Shown here piece after piece: positions 1 to 11,523 of a stretch of DNA of 64,000 nt; position 1 is the stretch's first letter, and each line of letters opens with the position of its first letter. A program made the position numbers and the translations under genes. The stretch lies in assembly GCA_911387785.2 (NCBI GenBank), contig OU426982.1:126427993-126491992 (forward strand), in the 5' to 3' direction. The notes under the pieces were generated by a model. It did not search any database. It worked only from the letters and a program-made list of their open reading frames with translations, and was not told the DNA's origin. This DNA comes from Aelia acuminata (Eukaryota; Arthropoda; Insecta; Hemiptera; Pentatomidae).

Positions 1-453
1 TCACATGAATGATGTTGTTTGTTTCACATAATTAAAATTTAAATCAATGACGTTGAATTAACAAGGAAATAAAGAGTTGCTATAAAATCAAAGAAATAAT
101 ATTTACTTGAATGAAAATATTCAATAATAACATAATTAATTTACGGTTAGATTTTAAGTAAGAGCATCTCTTAATTATTCAAACTATTGCAATTACTAGT
201 ATTTATTTTATAGAAAAAGTATTTTTTTTTAATTATTTAAGAATATACATATTTGGCCTTAAAAACTAAAATAACGTCCTGGAATAAAATTTAATTTGTA
301 CCAATCCATTTTTAAAATGAAATTGCGTTCCGGTTTTTATTAAGAAGCACTATTTCTAGATCTTGCAAGGATTTGATCCGAATCACTCTCTAAATCCAAG
401 GTTTTTCCGTTAACTTATATAAGGTAACCAGTTAATATCCATACGATAATATA
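1..453. other. AT-rich unique sequence, no gene seen
   Basis: No open frame, repeat or RNA signature was recognised before the first terminal inverted repeat. Confidence 0.5.
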
Positions 454-1219
454 ACTCGTCGTTGATGCTGCAAAAGGTCGTATGTCAATTAACAGCTGAT
501 TTTCAGGACAACAAAGAAATCATTTTATTTGCAATTCAATTTTTTAGTTTTTGTGGTTGATTATCGAAAGAAACATTAAAATTGTTATTATATTCATTTT
601 TAAACCTTTGTTTGTGTTAGAGTTTAAATATTCCTCATAGTCTAGTGTCACTCTGGATTAATGACCAAGCGAATCCTGAATTCGAATACTTTTTTACTGG
701 GCACGATTCTTCTTTTCTATTTACTGTTGACATAGGGTAAACCGGACAGTTATTGACACCCTTAGGACTACATTTCTGTGGTGTAATAAAAAAAAATACT
801 TTTTACAAAGGGATCAAACTGAAACTTCCTACAGCTCCTCTTTATCTATCATTATAAAGGCTCAAGAGGTTTTTTTGGGTCAAAAGTTCAACAGTTTTAC
901 CATATTGCAATATTTATTGTTAAAAGTCCAAAAACTAGTTATTGAAACCCAGTGGATTTGTTTGTGAAATGTTCCCTATCGTTAGTTTGATAAACACTTA
1001 CTTCATAGATGACTTAGAGGACCCTTCAAATATTTGAATCATGTATATCTTGAAATAATATTAGGACTTGTTTACTTATTTCTTTAAGTTAAAGTTGGGG
1101 TATCAATAACTGTACTGAGTGTCAATAACTTTATGGTTTACCCTACTTTATATTTTATCCAATAAAAACGCAAAATCGAAAATTTGCGACATACGACATT
1201 TTGCAGTATCAACGACGAG
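454..1219. mobile_element. TIR element X (non-autonomous DNA transposon), carrying a nested MITE
   Basis: Imperfect terminal inverted repeats of about 32 bp: the left arm (454-486) contains CTCGTCGTTGATGCTGC, and the right arm (1188-1219) is its reverse complement with a few mismatches. The interior is AT-rich and has no transposase. A different TIR element (735-1143) sits inside it, so the apparent size is inflated by about 410 bp. The superfamily is not established because no clear target duplication is visible. Confidence 0.6.
735..1143 (+). mobile_element. MITE family M1, copy 1 (TA target site)
   Basis: It starts GGGTAAACCGGACAGTTATT and ends with the mirror form GGTTTACCC, flanked by TA on both sides (733-734 and 1144-1145). 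Two further copies occur at 52291-52681 and 52835-53259, with the same 390-425 bp length and internal sequence. TA duplications with TIRs suggest mobilisation by a Tc1/mariner-like transposase, but no coding capacity is present. It lies inside element X. Confidence 0.8.
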
Positions 1220-1885
1220 CTGTTACTAATACAGTTATGTGGGTAACTGTTATTTTTTAATGATGCAATATTATAGAAGGAACTTATTGAAGACGTGAGG
1301 TTGGAAGCTCAGTATATTAGGTAAAGTACTAATATCGCCATCGATAGAGGACTGGATATAGTACCCTAGGAGAGAGTAATGATAACATTATGCAAGGGGA
1401 AGGACGATAAAACCAGCGAGGTACACAGAGGTAGAGCTCTGTAATGTGCCGTTGCTAGTGGCTGTTAATCTGTAGATCACGATCGAGACCAATTACCAAG
1501 GAGGTAGGCAGGGGCAAAGAGCTAAGAGGCAGCCGCATATTTCTCGGCCTCCCCGATCTTGGATACCTCATTACCTGCCCTTCCGCTAGTTCAAAATAGA
1601 ACAGAGTCAGAGTGGACAAGCCACGACCTCAGTTCCGACAGAAATACCCGTTTTTCATGTTTTATCCTTCAACCTCATTACAATTTACTACCTCCTTGGC
1701 CAGTATACCGTTTATTAACTTTTTTTTCCAGTGAACGATTAACAGTAGTACCTTTAAAAGTATTAATTTGGCGAAATTTGTCAGGAAGAACCCATAGGAT
1801 CGTTAGTCCAGGACCAATGGGTATCTGACTTCATAGTTGTTCCGAGGGGTCTATATAATACTACGAACCTATAGCTTTCTTTTAT
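1220..1885. other. Mixed-composition stretch without a recognisable gene
   Basis: Around 1280-1830 the sequence is GC-richer than its surroundings and holds an 89-codon open frame (1559-1828) with no recognisable domain, no methionine context of note and no splice evidence. It may be an old repeat. Confidence 0.35.
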
Positions 1886-2163
1886 TGTTTGTTTAACGTA
1901 CATTTATGCTACTAAGGCTAATCGGACGATGCTACAGTGGGAGTCCTAAATTTTGCCTATCCAGGTATAATTAGGATAGGGATCTTTAACGAGTACCTGA
2001 CATCGTACAGACTCGGGACCTCCATTTTACGTCTTATCCGAGGGACGGCATAGCTAAGACTTTTTTTACCCCATTAAAAAATCCTAGGGCCTCCATTGGA
2101 CGCGAACCCGCGACCTTTTGTATTGTTGGTTGCCTCGCTAACCACTACACCACAGGCGACCCC
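1886..2163 (-). mobile_element. SINE-A (tRNA-derived), copy 1, near full length
   Basis: Reading on the minus strand, it begins with a tRNA-like head: an A-box-like GTGTAGTGGTTAGC and a B-box-like GGGTTCGCGTCC. A shared body follows (the stretch ending in ATCGTCCGATTAGCC), then a short AAACAAACAA tail. At least nine other copies occur in this window. Such elements are transcribed by RNA polymerase III and copied by LINE machinery. This copy carries several substitutions and is not young. Confidence 0.85.
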
Positions 2164-2375
2164 TCTTTTATTGTTATTTAATTCTAAATATTTTTATTTT
2201 TATTTCGTTTTTATTTAATTCATGAGACGTCAATATTTACATATTTATAATAATGCGGATGAAAAAAAAATATATAGAGAAGGAAATGAAACTCATTTTT
2301 CTAGGAAATTATAAATGTCATTTCCGTGTTTTCTAAAATTCATCATTCATGATATATAAGGTATTTAACTAATTT

Positions 2376-2520
2376 GCCCAGTGGTGTAGTGGATAGCATG
2401 GCAACTTACAATACTAAAGGTCGTGGCTTCGCGACCCGCGGTAGCCATGGGATTTTTTAATGGGAGTAAAATATCCTAAGCCATGCCGTCCCTCGCATAG
2501 ACGTAAAATGGCGTTAAACG
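2376..2520 (+). mobile_element. SINE-A, copy 2, internally deleted
   Basis: The tRNA-like head (GTGGTGTAGTGGATAGCATG) and the first half of the body are present. The sequence then jumps from the GTAAAATGG segment directly to the terminal CGTTAAAC, so the middle of the body is missing. Confidence 0.7.
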
Positions 2521-3262
2521 TTTTTAACTCCACTGTTGGTTGTAGTTTCTACCACATTGAACATTGTAGTATTTTACTTCTGCGGATTTTAGCGTTTTTT
2601 TCATTACTGGATTTTTTGGATCCCGGGAGGGTCATTGGCAAAATCGCTTTCAATTTAAACTTGGTTATATTACTTGATCTTCAAAAAAGTCATCTCAAAT
2701 GGGTTAACCACGTTAGGTGCGGCATCGGTCCCCGGGGTCCTATGCTTAACATTCCGTTCTTAACAGACGATTTTAACATGGAAATGTCTGAAAGGCCGAA
2801 AACTTCAAATACTCAATTTAGTCGATTTTTAATGAGATTATTGCATTTTACTGCAGAAAATGTTGCCAACAGCTGAAATTCTGTTGTTTTTTAGAATCGG
2901 ACTCCCGAGGTACGATTTTCGATAAAGAACGGCGTAAATCCTGTATCGGCCTGTCCTGCGCCTATTGTGTCTAGTCCCGATCCTCACCAAGAGATAATGC
3001 CCTTGAGACGCTCATTTAATTCCCTTTTAATCAAAAGATAACGCTTCCGTCAAAGTTTTCCCATCGGAGCCCGACGTCAGATATCGTCTGTGGCTCATGC
3101 ATACAGTCGGACCCCGGGGACCGATACCGTCCAATTCAGGACACCCCTAAAATACGCCGCCACACCTAACGTATTAAGTAAGTAGATTTGTAAAGTTAGT
3201 ACGTTACCTTGGACTTCTGTTCGACAGAAGGATGACTTGGGGCCCACATGTCAAAATGAAAA
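2521..3262. repeat. Old dispersed repeat with internal inverted arms
   Basis: The segment 2705-2745, containing CGGTCCCCGGGGTCC, is mirrored at 3099-3175. The right end (about 3213-3256, GATGACTTGGGGCCCACATG) reappears inverted near 9886-9930. GC content is well above that of the neighbours. No transposase or reverse transcriptase was recognised, so the class is unknown. The 138-codon frame over 2460-2876 runs through SINE sequence and is not credible as a gene. Confidence 0.45.
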
Positions 3263-3273
3263 AAAAAAAAGAG

Positions 3274-4014
3274 GGGTCTGTACAATAAGCATACACTTTT
3301 CAAGAACTAGTAACAGTTACTCATTTTATTATTATTGTTATATTTTTTCTTAGAAAACATGTGTTACTTTACTAAACTCTAGGTTATGTTTACAAAACAA
3401 AATAAATGCTTGTTTATAAAAAAGAAAATAACTTTATTTAATAATGAACAAAAGAAATCATGCTGAAGGTGGCCAATATTCAAACATTGAATGCAATATT
3501 AACGGTCAGGCACGGCATATAGAAAAACTTCCCGAGTCTCACGAAAAACACCTCCGAAGATCCACTGCGATGGATATAATCTTCCACGTTGATATTTCCT
3601 TCGGGAGAAGCATGTTTCATCCATTTCCAGTTTAAGCCTTCACCTCCTTAACTCATGTTTTTGAACCACGTACCTTTAAAAATGCTAATTTCCTTCTTAC
3701 ATCCTGTCCGATTACACTTCCAAATTGGCCTTCTGTTGCTTCTATAATAAATTTTCATTTTATGAAGTCTGGAGCACTTTTTCTCAGAATGGATTAATCC
3801 CTTCTTCTGAAGAAACCGGACTGAAACTTTCTCATTAGATATTAACTGGCTTAACTTAAGCATATTCATTGTTAGTGTTTTTCATGTAAATCTGATAAAT
3901 GAATGCGTTTAAATACAGAATTAGGTTAGAGGTGATTCATATGTTCCAAATAATAATAAAATGAGTAACTGTTACTAGTTCTTGAAAAGTGTATGCTTAT
4001 TGTACAAAAGACCC
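3274..4014 (-). mobile_element. Merlin-type DNA transposon, 741 bp, complete ends with 8-bp target duplication
   Basis: The two ends form inverted repeats of about 60 bp: the left end starts GGGTCTGTACAATAAGCATA, and the right end reads ...CTTATTGTACAAAAGACCC. They are flanked by identical 8-bp direct repeats AAAAAGAG (3266-3273 and 4015-4022). An 8-9 bp duplication and an IS1595/IS1016-like transposase are hallmarks of the Merlin superfamily. The interior holds a decayed transposase, so this is a deletion derivative and not autonomous. Confidence 0.88.
3458..3869 (-). pseudogene. Merlin (IS1595/ISXO2-like) transposase remnant
   Basis: The first frame (3869 down to 3648, 73 codons) shows the N-terminal zinc-ribbon region typical of these transposases: FLQKKGLIHSEKKC, then MKIYY, WKCNRTGCKKEISI and KGTWFKN. 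It stops early. About 10 bp further, in another frame (3637 down to about 3500), comes the start of the DDE domain: LEMDETCFSRRKYQRG followed by QWIFGGVFRETREVFL and PDR. In this family the MDE aspartate is the first catalytic residue. The linker between zinc ribbon and DDE core, and everything after the first catalytic block, are missing. The element's TIRs flank it closely. The family assignment rests on these motifs. The copy cannot encode an active enzyme. Confidence 0.85.
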
Positions 4015-4022
4015 AAAAAGAG

Positions 4023-4450
4023 TTTAGTTGTAAATTTAAATAAACTTTGTACATCGACATTATTGATTTCACATTTGGGCACATGGGTACAGACTATAGA
4101 GCTCGGTCATCAGCAAGCAGATTGTGAGCCTTTGTTTAACAATCGGGAGGAGTGGACAGTTATCCTTCAGAGCGGAGAAGAGCGAGTGGGGCGGTTGTGG
4201 TGTGGCAAGCCAGAAGGAGGCATATCATTCGATTCGTCATTCTCGGCTATTTTCTGTCTTGAGAAACCGGGCTGCAATAAATCAATTGTCCCATTTGACT
4301 TGTTCTCAAACCGCACCGCGATACCTTCTCTTCTAGTCCGCCATTAAGATTTAGATTTAGACAATCCTTCCCTTTAAGTTTGGTTTCTCCTCCCCTCTTC
4401 CAGAACGATTTAGAAACTACTTCCAATCTTGTCATCGCTAAACTTATTTA
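4023..4450. other. GC-richer island with a 121-codon open frame, function unknown
   Basis: Directly after the Merlin insertion site the composition rises to near-balanced. A plus-strand frame (3982-4347) is open for 121 codons, but its beginning lies inside the transposon TIR, so only the part after about 4023 could be native. No domain is recognisable. It may be an exon, a decayed repeat or chance. Confidence 0.25.
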
Positions 4451-6650
4451 AAACGATTCGTCCTAACCGGCACTTTTCTAAGCATGCCCTAGAATTTTCC
4501 ACATGAATTGGGGAAAATAACAGCAGGTCTTTTTTACTTTACCCACACCAATTTCTTTTTGATATTATTAGTGATTTATTTAACCAACATACCATACGTT
4601 GTAACGTTATTTAATAACGTATGCCTATTTTAAGAGAAAAAAATATAATTACATGAAGGAGGTTACCTTTGGTACTTCTAATTGCACCAATCAATAAATT
4701 CTTATCACACCAAGGAACAACATATTTATTGGAAATTACTATTTTATTTATTCCACATAAGGTTGATAATTTTCATGTGTTCACATATGTTTCAACACAC
4801 ACTAATTAAAACAGATGATTTTTATAATTTTAAAAGATCATTGACAGTGTTGCCATATGGTTGCACGAATTAAGTAAGAAAAAAATATTTACACAATTTT
4901 TACTTTATATTAATATTTAACTAGTTATTTTATAATAACATAATTAGTAATATTTTATAAATAGAATGTTATTAAGTATAAAGAGCTTTTAGAAAGAAGT
5001 GATCTATGAAGCAACAAAATTGATATACACGGGGCAACACTGCTACAACGATATACATGGGCAACACTGCTACATACCTACCTAATACCTCCTCGGTTTT
5101 AAGAAACGTTGAAGTTGTTTTTGTTAATAATGAATCTGGTACAACTGAGTCGTGTTCTCAAGATTTCAAAGGTTGGGAATATTGCATAAAACACAGAAAT
5201 GCTGAAGAGGATGATACTTTATGAAGCTTACTTTTCACTAAAGAAGATCTCCAGCATTTAAATGAAGTTTGAGAAGTTGCAGATGCAGACCATTTTTGTA
5301 TACATTTTAATTTTTTTAAATACATTAATTTAATCATCTGTTCTAATTTAATATTAAGATAAATCACTCTTTTAGAGTGAGTAACAGTTAAGCAAAATAA
5401 AAAAAATGGCTGTTTTTCATTCCATACCCGATATGTACACAATATGTACTCTAATGTTTAATAAAGAACTGTGTACATATGTTGTGATAAAATTGTTTTG
5501 ATGTTCAGTCAATAATAAACAACTTCATCATGACAAAGTTTCGAGACTATTTTGTTCTCATGATCATGCCATAAAATGATCAAGCAAGTTAGGATAAAAT
5601 TACATGAGTTTCATAGATACATTTTTAAATCTAAAGTTAAAAATAATAACATATAGAATAAATAGGTTGAAATGTTTAATTCAAAAGATAGATGTAGTGC
5701 AGAAGCATTGTAAGTATATCCATTAGCAACAACAACTGATATAATTTTAGCCTGACCTTCTTCATTGCTTCATTGATTGTTTAACGTCACTTTATGCCAT
5801 TAAGGCCACAATATCATTTTTTTAATGGACTAAGAAGAAGAAATCTATTATTATAATGTATGATGGTGATTGGTATAGGAGTGTGGTTAGAATGCCGTAT
5901 GTGTAAAGTGAGTATTGAATCAGAACCATGCATTCCTTATCAGGAAAGGCCTCAAGATGTAACATTATTGTAATGACAGGCTTATAATAATATTATATAT
6001 TGGATGTAAATCAGAGCTTATAGTAGTTTTGAACTTTAAGAGTCACGTTTCCATCTTGCTCACGGAGGATTATCAGGATGAACCTAGGATAGAAACGAAT
6101 TGGAACCAATGAGATAGGATTTCGTTAAATGATAGGATATCCAGGACTGTCTAAATGGGCAACTTATGGAACTTTGTTGGAAGTCTTTAAGGAAGATTTT
6201 ATTTGTGGCACAAATGGGAGCATTAAGGGAATCTGATTAGAACTCGAATCCAAAGCTCGAATCCTTAATTTCAAATAGGTACTATTAAAGTAATTTAAAT
6301 GAACTTTTTTATATTCGTATTAGTACTTAAATATGCGAAAATGTCGAAATGCTCAAGTCTTTATTCAGGATGTTTCAGTAACCTAACAATGATTTTATAA
6401 CCTCATAACCATTATGAGGAAACATTGTCGAAATACTAAAATTCCCAAGAAATTAGGTGAATGTAACTATAACTCAGTGTGTATATTACAATCATCAAAT
6501 TCCTAAACTTTCATAGAACTTCGTAACGAATTATAAAATCCTTATTCCAAATAAGTTAAGAAAAATTATGTTTGATTTATCAAATCATCCAAATAAACGG
6601 CTTTAAGCAATAGAATGATTGATTCGAATTAAACCACATTATAGGACTTT
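4451..6650. other. AT-rich stretch, no gene seen
   Basis: Only a two-copy tandem of about 31 bp around 5022-5073 (containing GGGCAACACTGCTAC) and short chance open frames were seen. Confidence 0.45.
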
Positions 6651-6676
6651 TTTTTTTGGGGGGGGGGGGGGGGGAA
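6651..6676 (+). repeat. Poly-T/poly-G run
   Basis: A T run is followed directly by about 18 consecutive G. This is a homopolymer tract or possible assembly artefact. No element boundary was identified beside it. Confidence 0.7.
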
Positions 6677-7910
6677 TTGGCACATCTCCCTTATACCATA
6701 GATATGGTTCTGATGTCCCTTAACCTAATAAATACACGGCAGAGGTCGCAGGAGTTGACCAACCTCTAAAGTGTTTAGTTGTCTAAACTATTGTCACAGT
6801 TGGCAAGACCGATGGATTAGTAGAGCTTTCAGCTTTTTGCAGAATTTGCCTGAACTCGCGAGGTTATGTAAGCCTCCTTATAATTCTTGGCTACGGTTAA
6901 ATCGGCTTTTCATAGCGCGAAATGGAGAGCAGCAAACCCGCAAACAGATCTATTTCCCAATATACCGCCTCCTCCAAATAGTATTTGTATAATGTGATAG
7001 TCGTTATAGTCTATTTCGAAAGTAGGTGTGAATAGCGGACCAAATCCATACCGATCTCGATCTACATCTGATCCCGAAACTTGTCGTGTTTGTTCGGAAT
7101 TGTTCGTAATTTCGGTTACCGAACATTTCTATTGATAAATATAAATAACGACGTGAATCCACACAATACACTTATCGTTCTAATTCCTGAATAAATAAAA
7201 CTATATTCATCTAAGATAATTAATGTTTGTATAAAAAAAATATATTCGTTTCGATAATTATTGAAGTATTTACTTGATAATGAATGTGTTGAAGAAACAG
7301 CTAATGTACAATTAGCATGACGAACTCAAAAAAAATAAAGAAAAAAAAAACCTCCGTTTTAACAGCTAAGGAGTATGATTTAATGATATCTAATTTCTGA
7401 GGACACATGGTTTTTTTACCAACTCCCAGGGCTTTAGATTTTAAAATACCTTAACACTAGATTGCACACAACTTTTCAGTTTATACAAAATTTATCAGAA
7501 TGAGCAAATCTATTAATGATATTTTCGTAGATATAATAAATAAATATATAATCTTGACCATTCTACACCAATCTATCGAATGTGAACATCGTGAAAGTAT
7601 TCAAGCTTATTTCCAGCTCGGCAATTTTTTACATGTCTTCGATCTGCCTATGTTCAATCATATTTCAGCAACAGCAAATTATCGAGTTTGACATGGTAGC
7701 TCTTATGTGTGATGGTATCCTATTGCAACTACGATATCGTAATCAAACGCCCAGAGCGGATTTGAATCTTCCTCTTATTCCGTGGCGAACCCACAGAATG
7801 AATCTCGACCTTCGGACACAGCCTAGAATAGCTTGGTTACGTTACTTCACGATTTTTTGTTTCTACCCCTTTGTACTGTACTGTGATTTTTGTACCCCTT
7901 CCTCATCATA
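6677..7910. other. No recognisable gene
   Basis: The moderately GC-rich part 6680-7100 contains a 73-codon frame without recognisable motifs. The rest is AT-rich, with overlapping 63- and 109-codon frames that carry no domain signal. Confidence 0.4.
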
Positions 7911-7914
7911 AGTG

Positions 7915-8080
7915 GCATCCGGAGGTTTGTTCTAGCGGCTTAACTGTCATATTCTAACTATAGTGAGAAGATCGAGATTTATTCCGTGGGTCCGACATGA
8001 AATAAGAGTCAACTCGATAAGCATACTATGTAGTACGGTTCGCGCTCTAACACGCTCTGGGCCCAGCATTTCCTCCAGAG
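7915..8080 (-). mobile_element. Possible degraded SINE-B copy
   Basis: It shares the block around TTTATTCCGTGGG and the order of neighbouring motifs with the better copy at 38800-39005. The tRNA-like head is badly eroded here. Confidence 0.35.
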
Positions 8081-8551
8081 TGCAATTTTAAGGTTTTTAA
8101 CCCGCGAGGACATTTACGTTTATAAGAAACTTTATCAATTTTCAATGTGGGTATTTATCAATTTTCCAATATTGGTAGTAAGGAGAACTAATGATCCATT
8201 CATTTAGCACTTACTGGATTATTTGAGCAGAGGCGAGATTAAATATAAATAACACACATTTAAAAGGAACTAATAAAGAATATAATTGGAATAGTTTAGT
8301 GCAATAACAATAACCAGCAAAAATGTACCAAATTAATATTTTCCATAAAACAAACGGTTTAGACCTTTTGTTGCAACAAACTAACAGTTAAATCTAACTG
8401 TCATAGCACATGTTTGTGACTACGTTTTTTGAGTACCATATAAGCAGGCCCAAAAGCTTTGAACTGTTTCCTTAAAACTATATTAACCCCGATTTTATAT
8501 TTCATCGGTGCATGTTTATGTATATCATAATTTTCTCTTCATACATTCATA

Positions 8552-8945
8552 CGCACCTGTCAGCGATCGGCGACAATCAGTGAATTCGATGGCAACAGCA
8601 TACGACGATTTAATATGTAAGGCATTTACAGCGAATTAATATGTAAGGCATTTAGGACATGAGGGAAGGGAAGTGCTTAACAGCACCTCTTTTAGGGCTT
8701 GACACTAATTCAGGAGAGGAGGTCTCTCATCCAGCTTCTTTTTTGCCGCCTTCTAATGGGCATATCAGCTATGGCCATATGGGTAATTTATCTGTAATTA
8801 CGTATGTCCTTTTAACAAAAAAGCGGGAGTAAAGTGTTCGTAAGTGTTGTTGGATAGTCGGTTGTTGTAAGTCTATATGTAGCGTTTGGTTACTTACGTA
8901 TCTGGGAGCCGAAAATCTGTGAGGCATATGTCCAAATGAGTTTAA
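8552..8945 (-). mobile_element. Jockey-like LINE 3' end (fragment)
   Basis: Minus-strand conceptual translation keeps the C-terminal signature of Jockey-type reverse transcriptase ORFs: a YVSNQTLHIDLQQPTIQQH segment, then a RFFVK block, ending near the LLS stop. A 3' UTR follows that is shared with the copy at 11524-11930. Frame and stop damage are present. Only the last part of the element remains, as expected from 5' truncation. Confidence 0.75.
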
Positions 8946-9004
8946 GTAAGTAGGTGTATGTATTCAGTTTTTATCTAATTTTTAATTAAGGAGATTTGGA
9001 AAAA

Positions 9005-9854
9005 AGTGAGGGAGACCCGGGCAAAGTGAACATGTTAAGAGAGAAATATTTCTTAAAAATACTTGGAACCATATGAATACAACTTAATACATATATTAGA
9101 GTAAGAGTAAAAGTATCAGTTATGTTAAGCCAATCCTACATATTAAAAAATATTTTTATTTTTATTTTTTGACAATTATCCACTTTGCCCGGACTACCCG
9201 GGCAAAGTGAATATAGTGCTCCAGCTTAGGAATAAAACTTGGAAAATGAAAACAAATTTTAAGCAGACATTGTTTAATTACAGATACACATTTCTATGTG
9301 TCGTTTTCATAATTATGATTCATGGCAAATGTCAAAGAAAAAGGATCCGACACCAGAGTACGATGAACATCCTTCATGCACCCAATCCACACTGTATCCA
9401 ATCGTCAAATGGAGGCTCCCCGTAGGATCTTAGACAGATAAAACAAATTCATGTACTAGGGCAATAGCTGCTATCCACTTTGCCCTTATTCACTTTGCCC
9501 GGCGCGCGCTATTTTAACTAAACACTAAATTAGACTACGACCATATAATCTAAAAATCGGCAGTTCCCGCCAAAACTATCTGCTTGTACTACAGTTTAAA
9601 CTAAACCATGCAATAGATGTTACACTTGTATTGGTTATATAAAAACTTACTTTACAAATTTTAAGAACCGTACCACTTTTCGTTTTAAACAAATTATCTC
9701 ACAACTAAAATGAAACACAACCAATATTTCTCCGTCCTGTGAAGCGGCTTCTACCCCTAGTTCTCGCATTAGCCACCCAAAGCGCTACATTCTTACCGTG
9801 TTAAAGTGTTTATTCGCTTTGCCCGACCTATTCACTTTGCCCGTGCCTCCCCTA
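9005..9854. mobile_element. Array of elements ending in GGGCAAAGTG
   Basis: The terminal motif CCGGGCAAAGTGAA or its reverse complement occurs at 9016, 9181, 9197, 9475, 9488, 9811 and 9828. Outermost ends: GGGAGACCCGGGCAAAGTG on the left, and ATTCACTTTGCCCGTGCCTC on the right. Several ends abut tail-to-head with only a few bases between. This is best read as nested or tandem copies of a short TIR element. The 72-codon frame at 9207-9425 inside it has no recognisable domain. Confidence 0.6.
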
Positions 9855-9879
9855 AAGTATTTTTAAACGTATGTTCAGT

Positions 9880-9945
9880 GTCTTTTTTTCATTTTAACAT
9901 GTGGGCCCCAAGTCATCCTTCTTTCGAACATAATTATTATTTGTT
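9880..9945 (-). repeat. Fragment of the dispersed repeat at 3213-3262
   Basis: It contains CATGTGGGCCCCAAGTCATC followed by a CTT-rich stretch, inverted relative to the first copy. The match fades after the TTCGAACA segment. Confidence 0.6.
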
Positions 9946-10129
9946 GTATATCATAATTAATTTATAGTTTTTATATCTTGAAGGCAAATTCATTTGGTCC
10001 CAGAGAGATGCATTCGGCTAACTCAACACTTACACAATGAGATCTTGGCCCATCAGTTATTCAGTGTTACCTGAATTGCTGGGAGATGGGGTAGTGCCCC
10101 TTATGTGTGCTACGAGGTTATCATCATAA

Positions 10130-10560
10130 TTAGGAGTCAATATCGTCTCTGATGGGTTCGAAACCAGCCGGAGAGGAAACAGCGGTCCGGGGACCTGACC
10201 GCAGGGCTGCCATCTAGCGGCCGACCATTACTCGAGTTTTTTATCACCACGTGTTTTTTCCTGTCAGTCGCCGACCGAGCCCGATTAGATTGTAAGCCCG
10301 GAGGAAGTGCCAAAAGCAATAACCATTCCTTGATCAATTTGAATTTTATTGTTAGAGCTAATAACAGAGGGCGGTAGTTGTTTATTGTCCGCGCGGGAAT
10401 GATGATAAGGGGCCGTTTTATCATTTGGCGGGAATGTGTAGCGGCGGGAAGAGGCATCACGCTCTGAGAACTGATATACATTATAAAGGAGCACGTTGCC
10501 GTTGCCGGCTGAAATATCCCCACGACCGCGTATTATATATTGTTCCCCCCTCTAGCCCGC
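10130..10560. promoter_or_regulatory. GC-richer island with clustered transcription-factor-like motifs (candidate enhancer or promoter)
   Basis: In an AT-rich setting this block holds a CACGTG E-box (10248-10253), an E2F-like TTTGGCGGGAA (10424-10434), a related CGCGCGGGAATG (10390-10402), GATA-type GATAAGG and TTATCA, and a forkhead-like TTGTTTATTG. Overlapping minus-strand frames (10137-10523 and 10285-10494) have no recognisable domain. The regulatory role is inference from motif clustering only. Confidence 0.3.
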
Positions 10561-11520
10561 CCTACTGATTTATTATATACCTTTCTACTGATTTATACAT
10601 TATATACACTATACTCTATACTCTATACTCTTTGCCTGATTTATAGGCAGCTTATGATACGAATGCTCCGGGCCGACGTCGAACCCGGGTCGCTTACCGC
10701 CAATTATCGGCTCCCATAGATCACCCACACATCTGATCACTGCGAGGGGGGGTGTTCTGAGATCAAGGTGCAGCCGACTACCTGTTCGTGCAATCACTGT
10801 ACGGTAGCAATATTTGGATTTGGGTTAATCGTTCGGAACCGAACGTACAAAAATATCCTCATATTTTATAGTTAACACAGACAAAAAAAATAATAAAATT
10901 GTCCCACAATGCTGCAAAAGTTCTTCACCAATAATACATTTTATTTCTTAAATATTTTTTAGGACCACGAACAAAATGTTTTTTTCTTTACAATTTTTAT
11001 ATACTAAAGTAGCAAACATGAAAAAAATATAGGAAAAACTGTAAAGAAAAACAAAATAATTCATACAAGTTCAATACCTTCTACGAAATTTTTGTAAAAT
11101 GCCCTTTAAATATCCCTAAAATATATAGACCCTTAGTAGTAGTATTGAATAGTTAGACATTAAACTACAAATTTCTTACGTATTCTACTTAAATTAATAA
11201 TAATATACAATAATTTATATTCATATAATCTGATAACGCACAATTGGTAGTTAACGTCTAGGGGTTCGGATACCCCAAAAAAGGAAATTTTTTTTTGTCT
11301 CTCAAACATTGATGGTCGTTCAAGTTGTATCTTACCGCGGAAAAGGTGAATGAAAACATAATTATATATAATTATAGCAGTGCTTTATAAACTAAGTTAT
11401 ACAATTATTTGCTTGAAAAGAATTATTCTATTACTGCTTCCCGCCTTAAAAAATTATTGTATCAAGCCTTCCAGGGGGGGGGGGGAAGCTGCCCCCCCTG
11501 CCCCCGCTGGGTAGGCCCAT
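10561..11520. other. AT-rich stretch, no gene seen
   Basis: It includes a short CTATACT repeat at about 10609-10632. A G-run and C-runs near 11475-11505, followed by GGTAGGCCCATG, look like one end of a hAT-type element, but no partner end was found. Confidence 0.4.
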
Positions 11521-11523
11521 GTT

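Noticed and set aside
2460..2876. 138-codon protein gene
   Set aside because: Its start lies within a SINE-A copy and the rest in an old repeat. No domain.
6651..6676. Poly-G run as a transposon end
   Set aside because: No TIR partner or target duplication was found. A homopolymer or artefact is simpler.
9005..9854. CRISPR-like or operator-like array of GGGCAAAGTG
   Set aside because: Both orientations occur, spacing is irregular and the context is eukaryotic. The copies are element ends.
11475..11520. Complete hAT element at the G/C-runs
   Set aside because: Only one plausible end (GGTAGGCCCATG) was found, with no matching opposite end.
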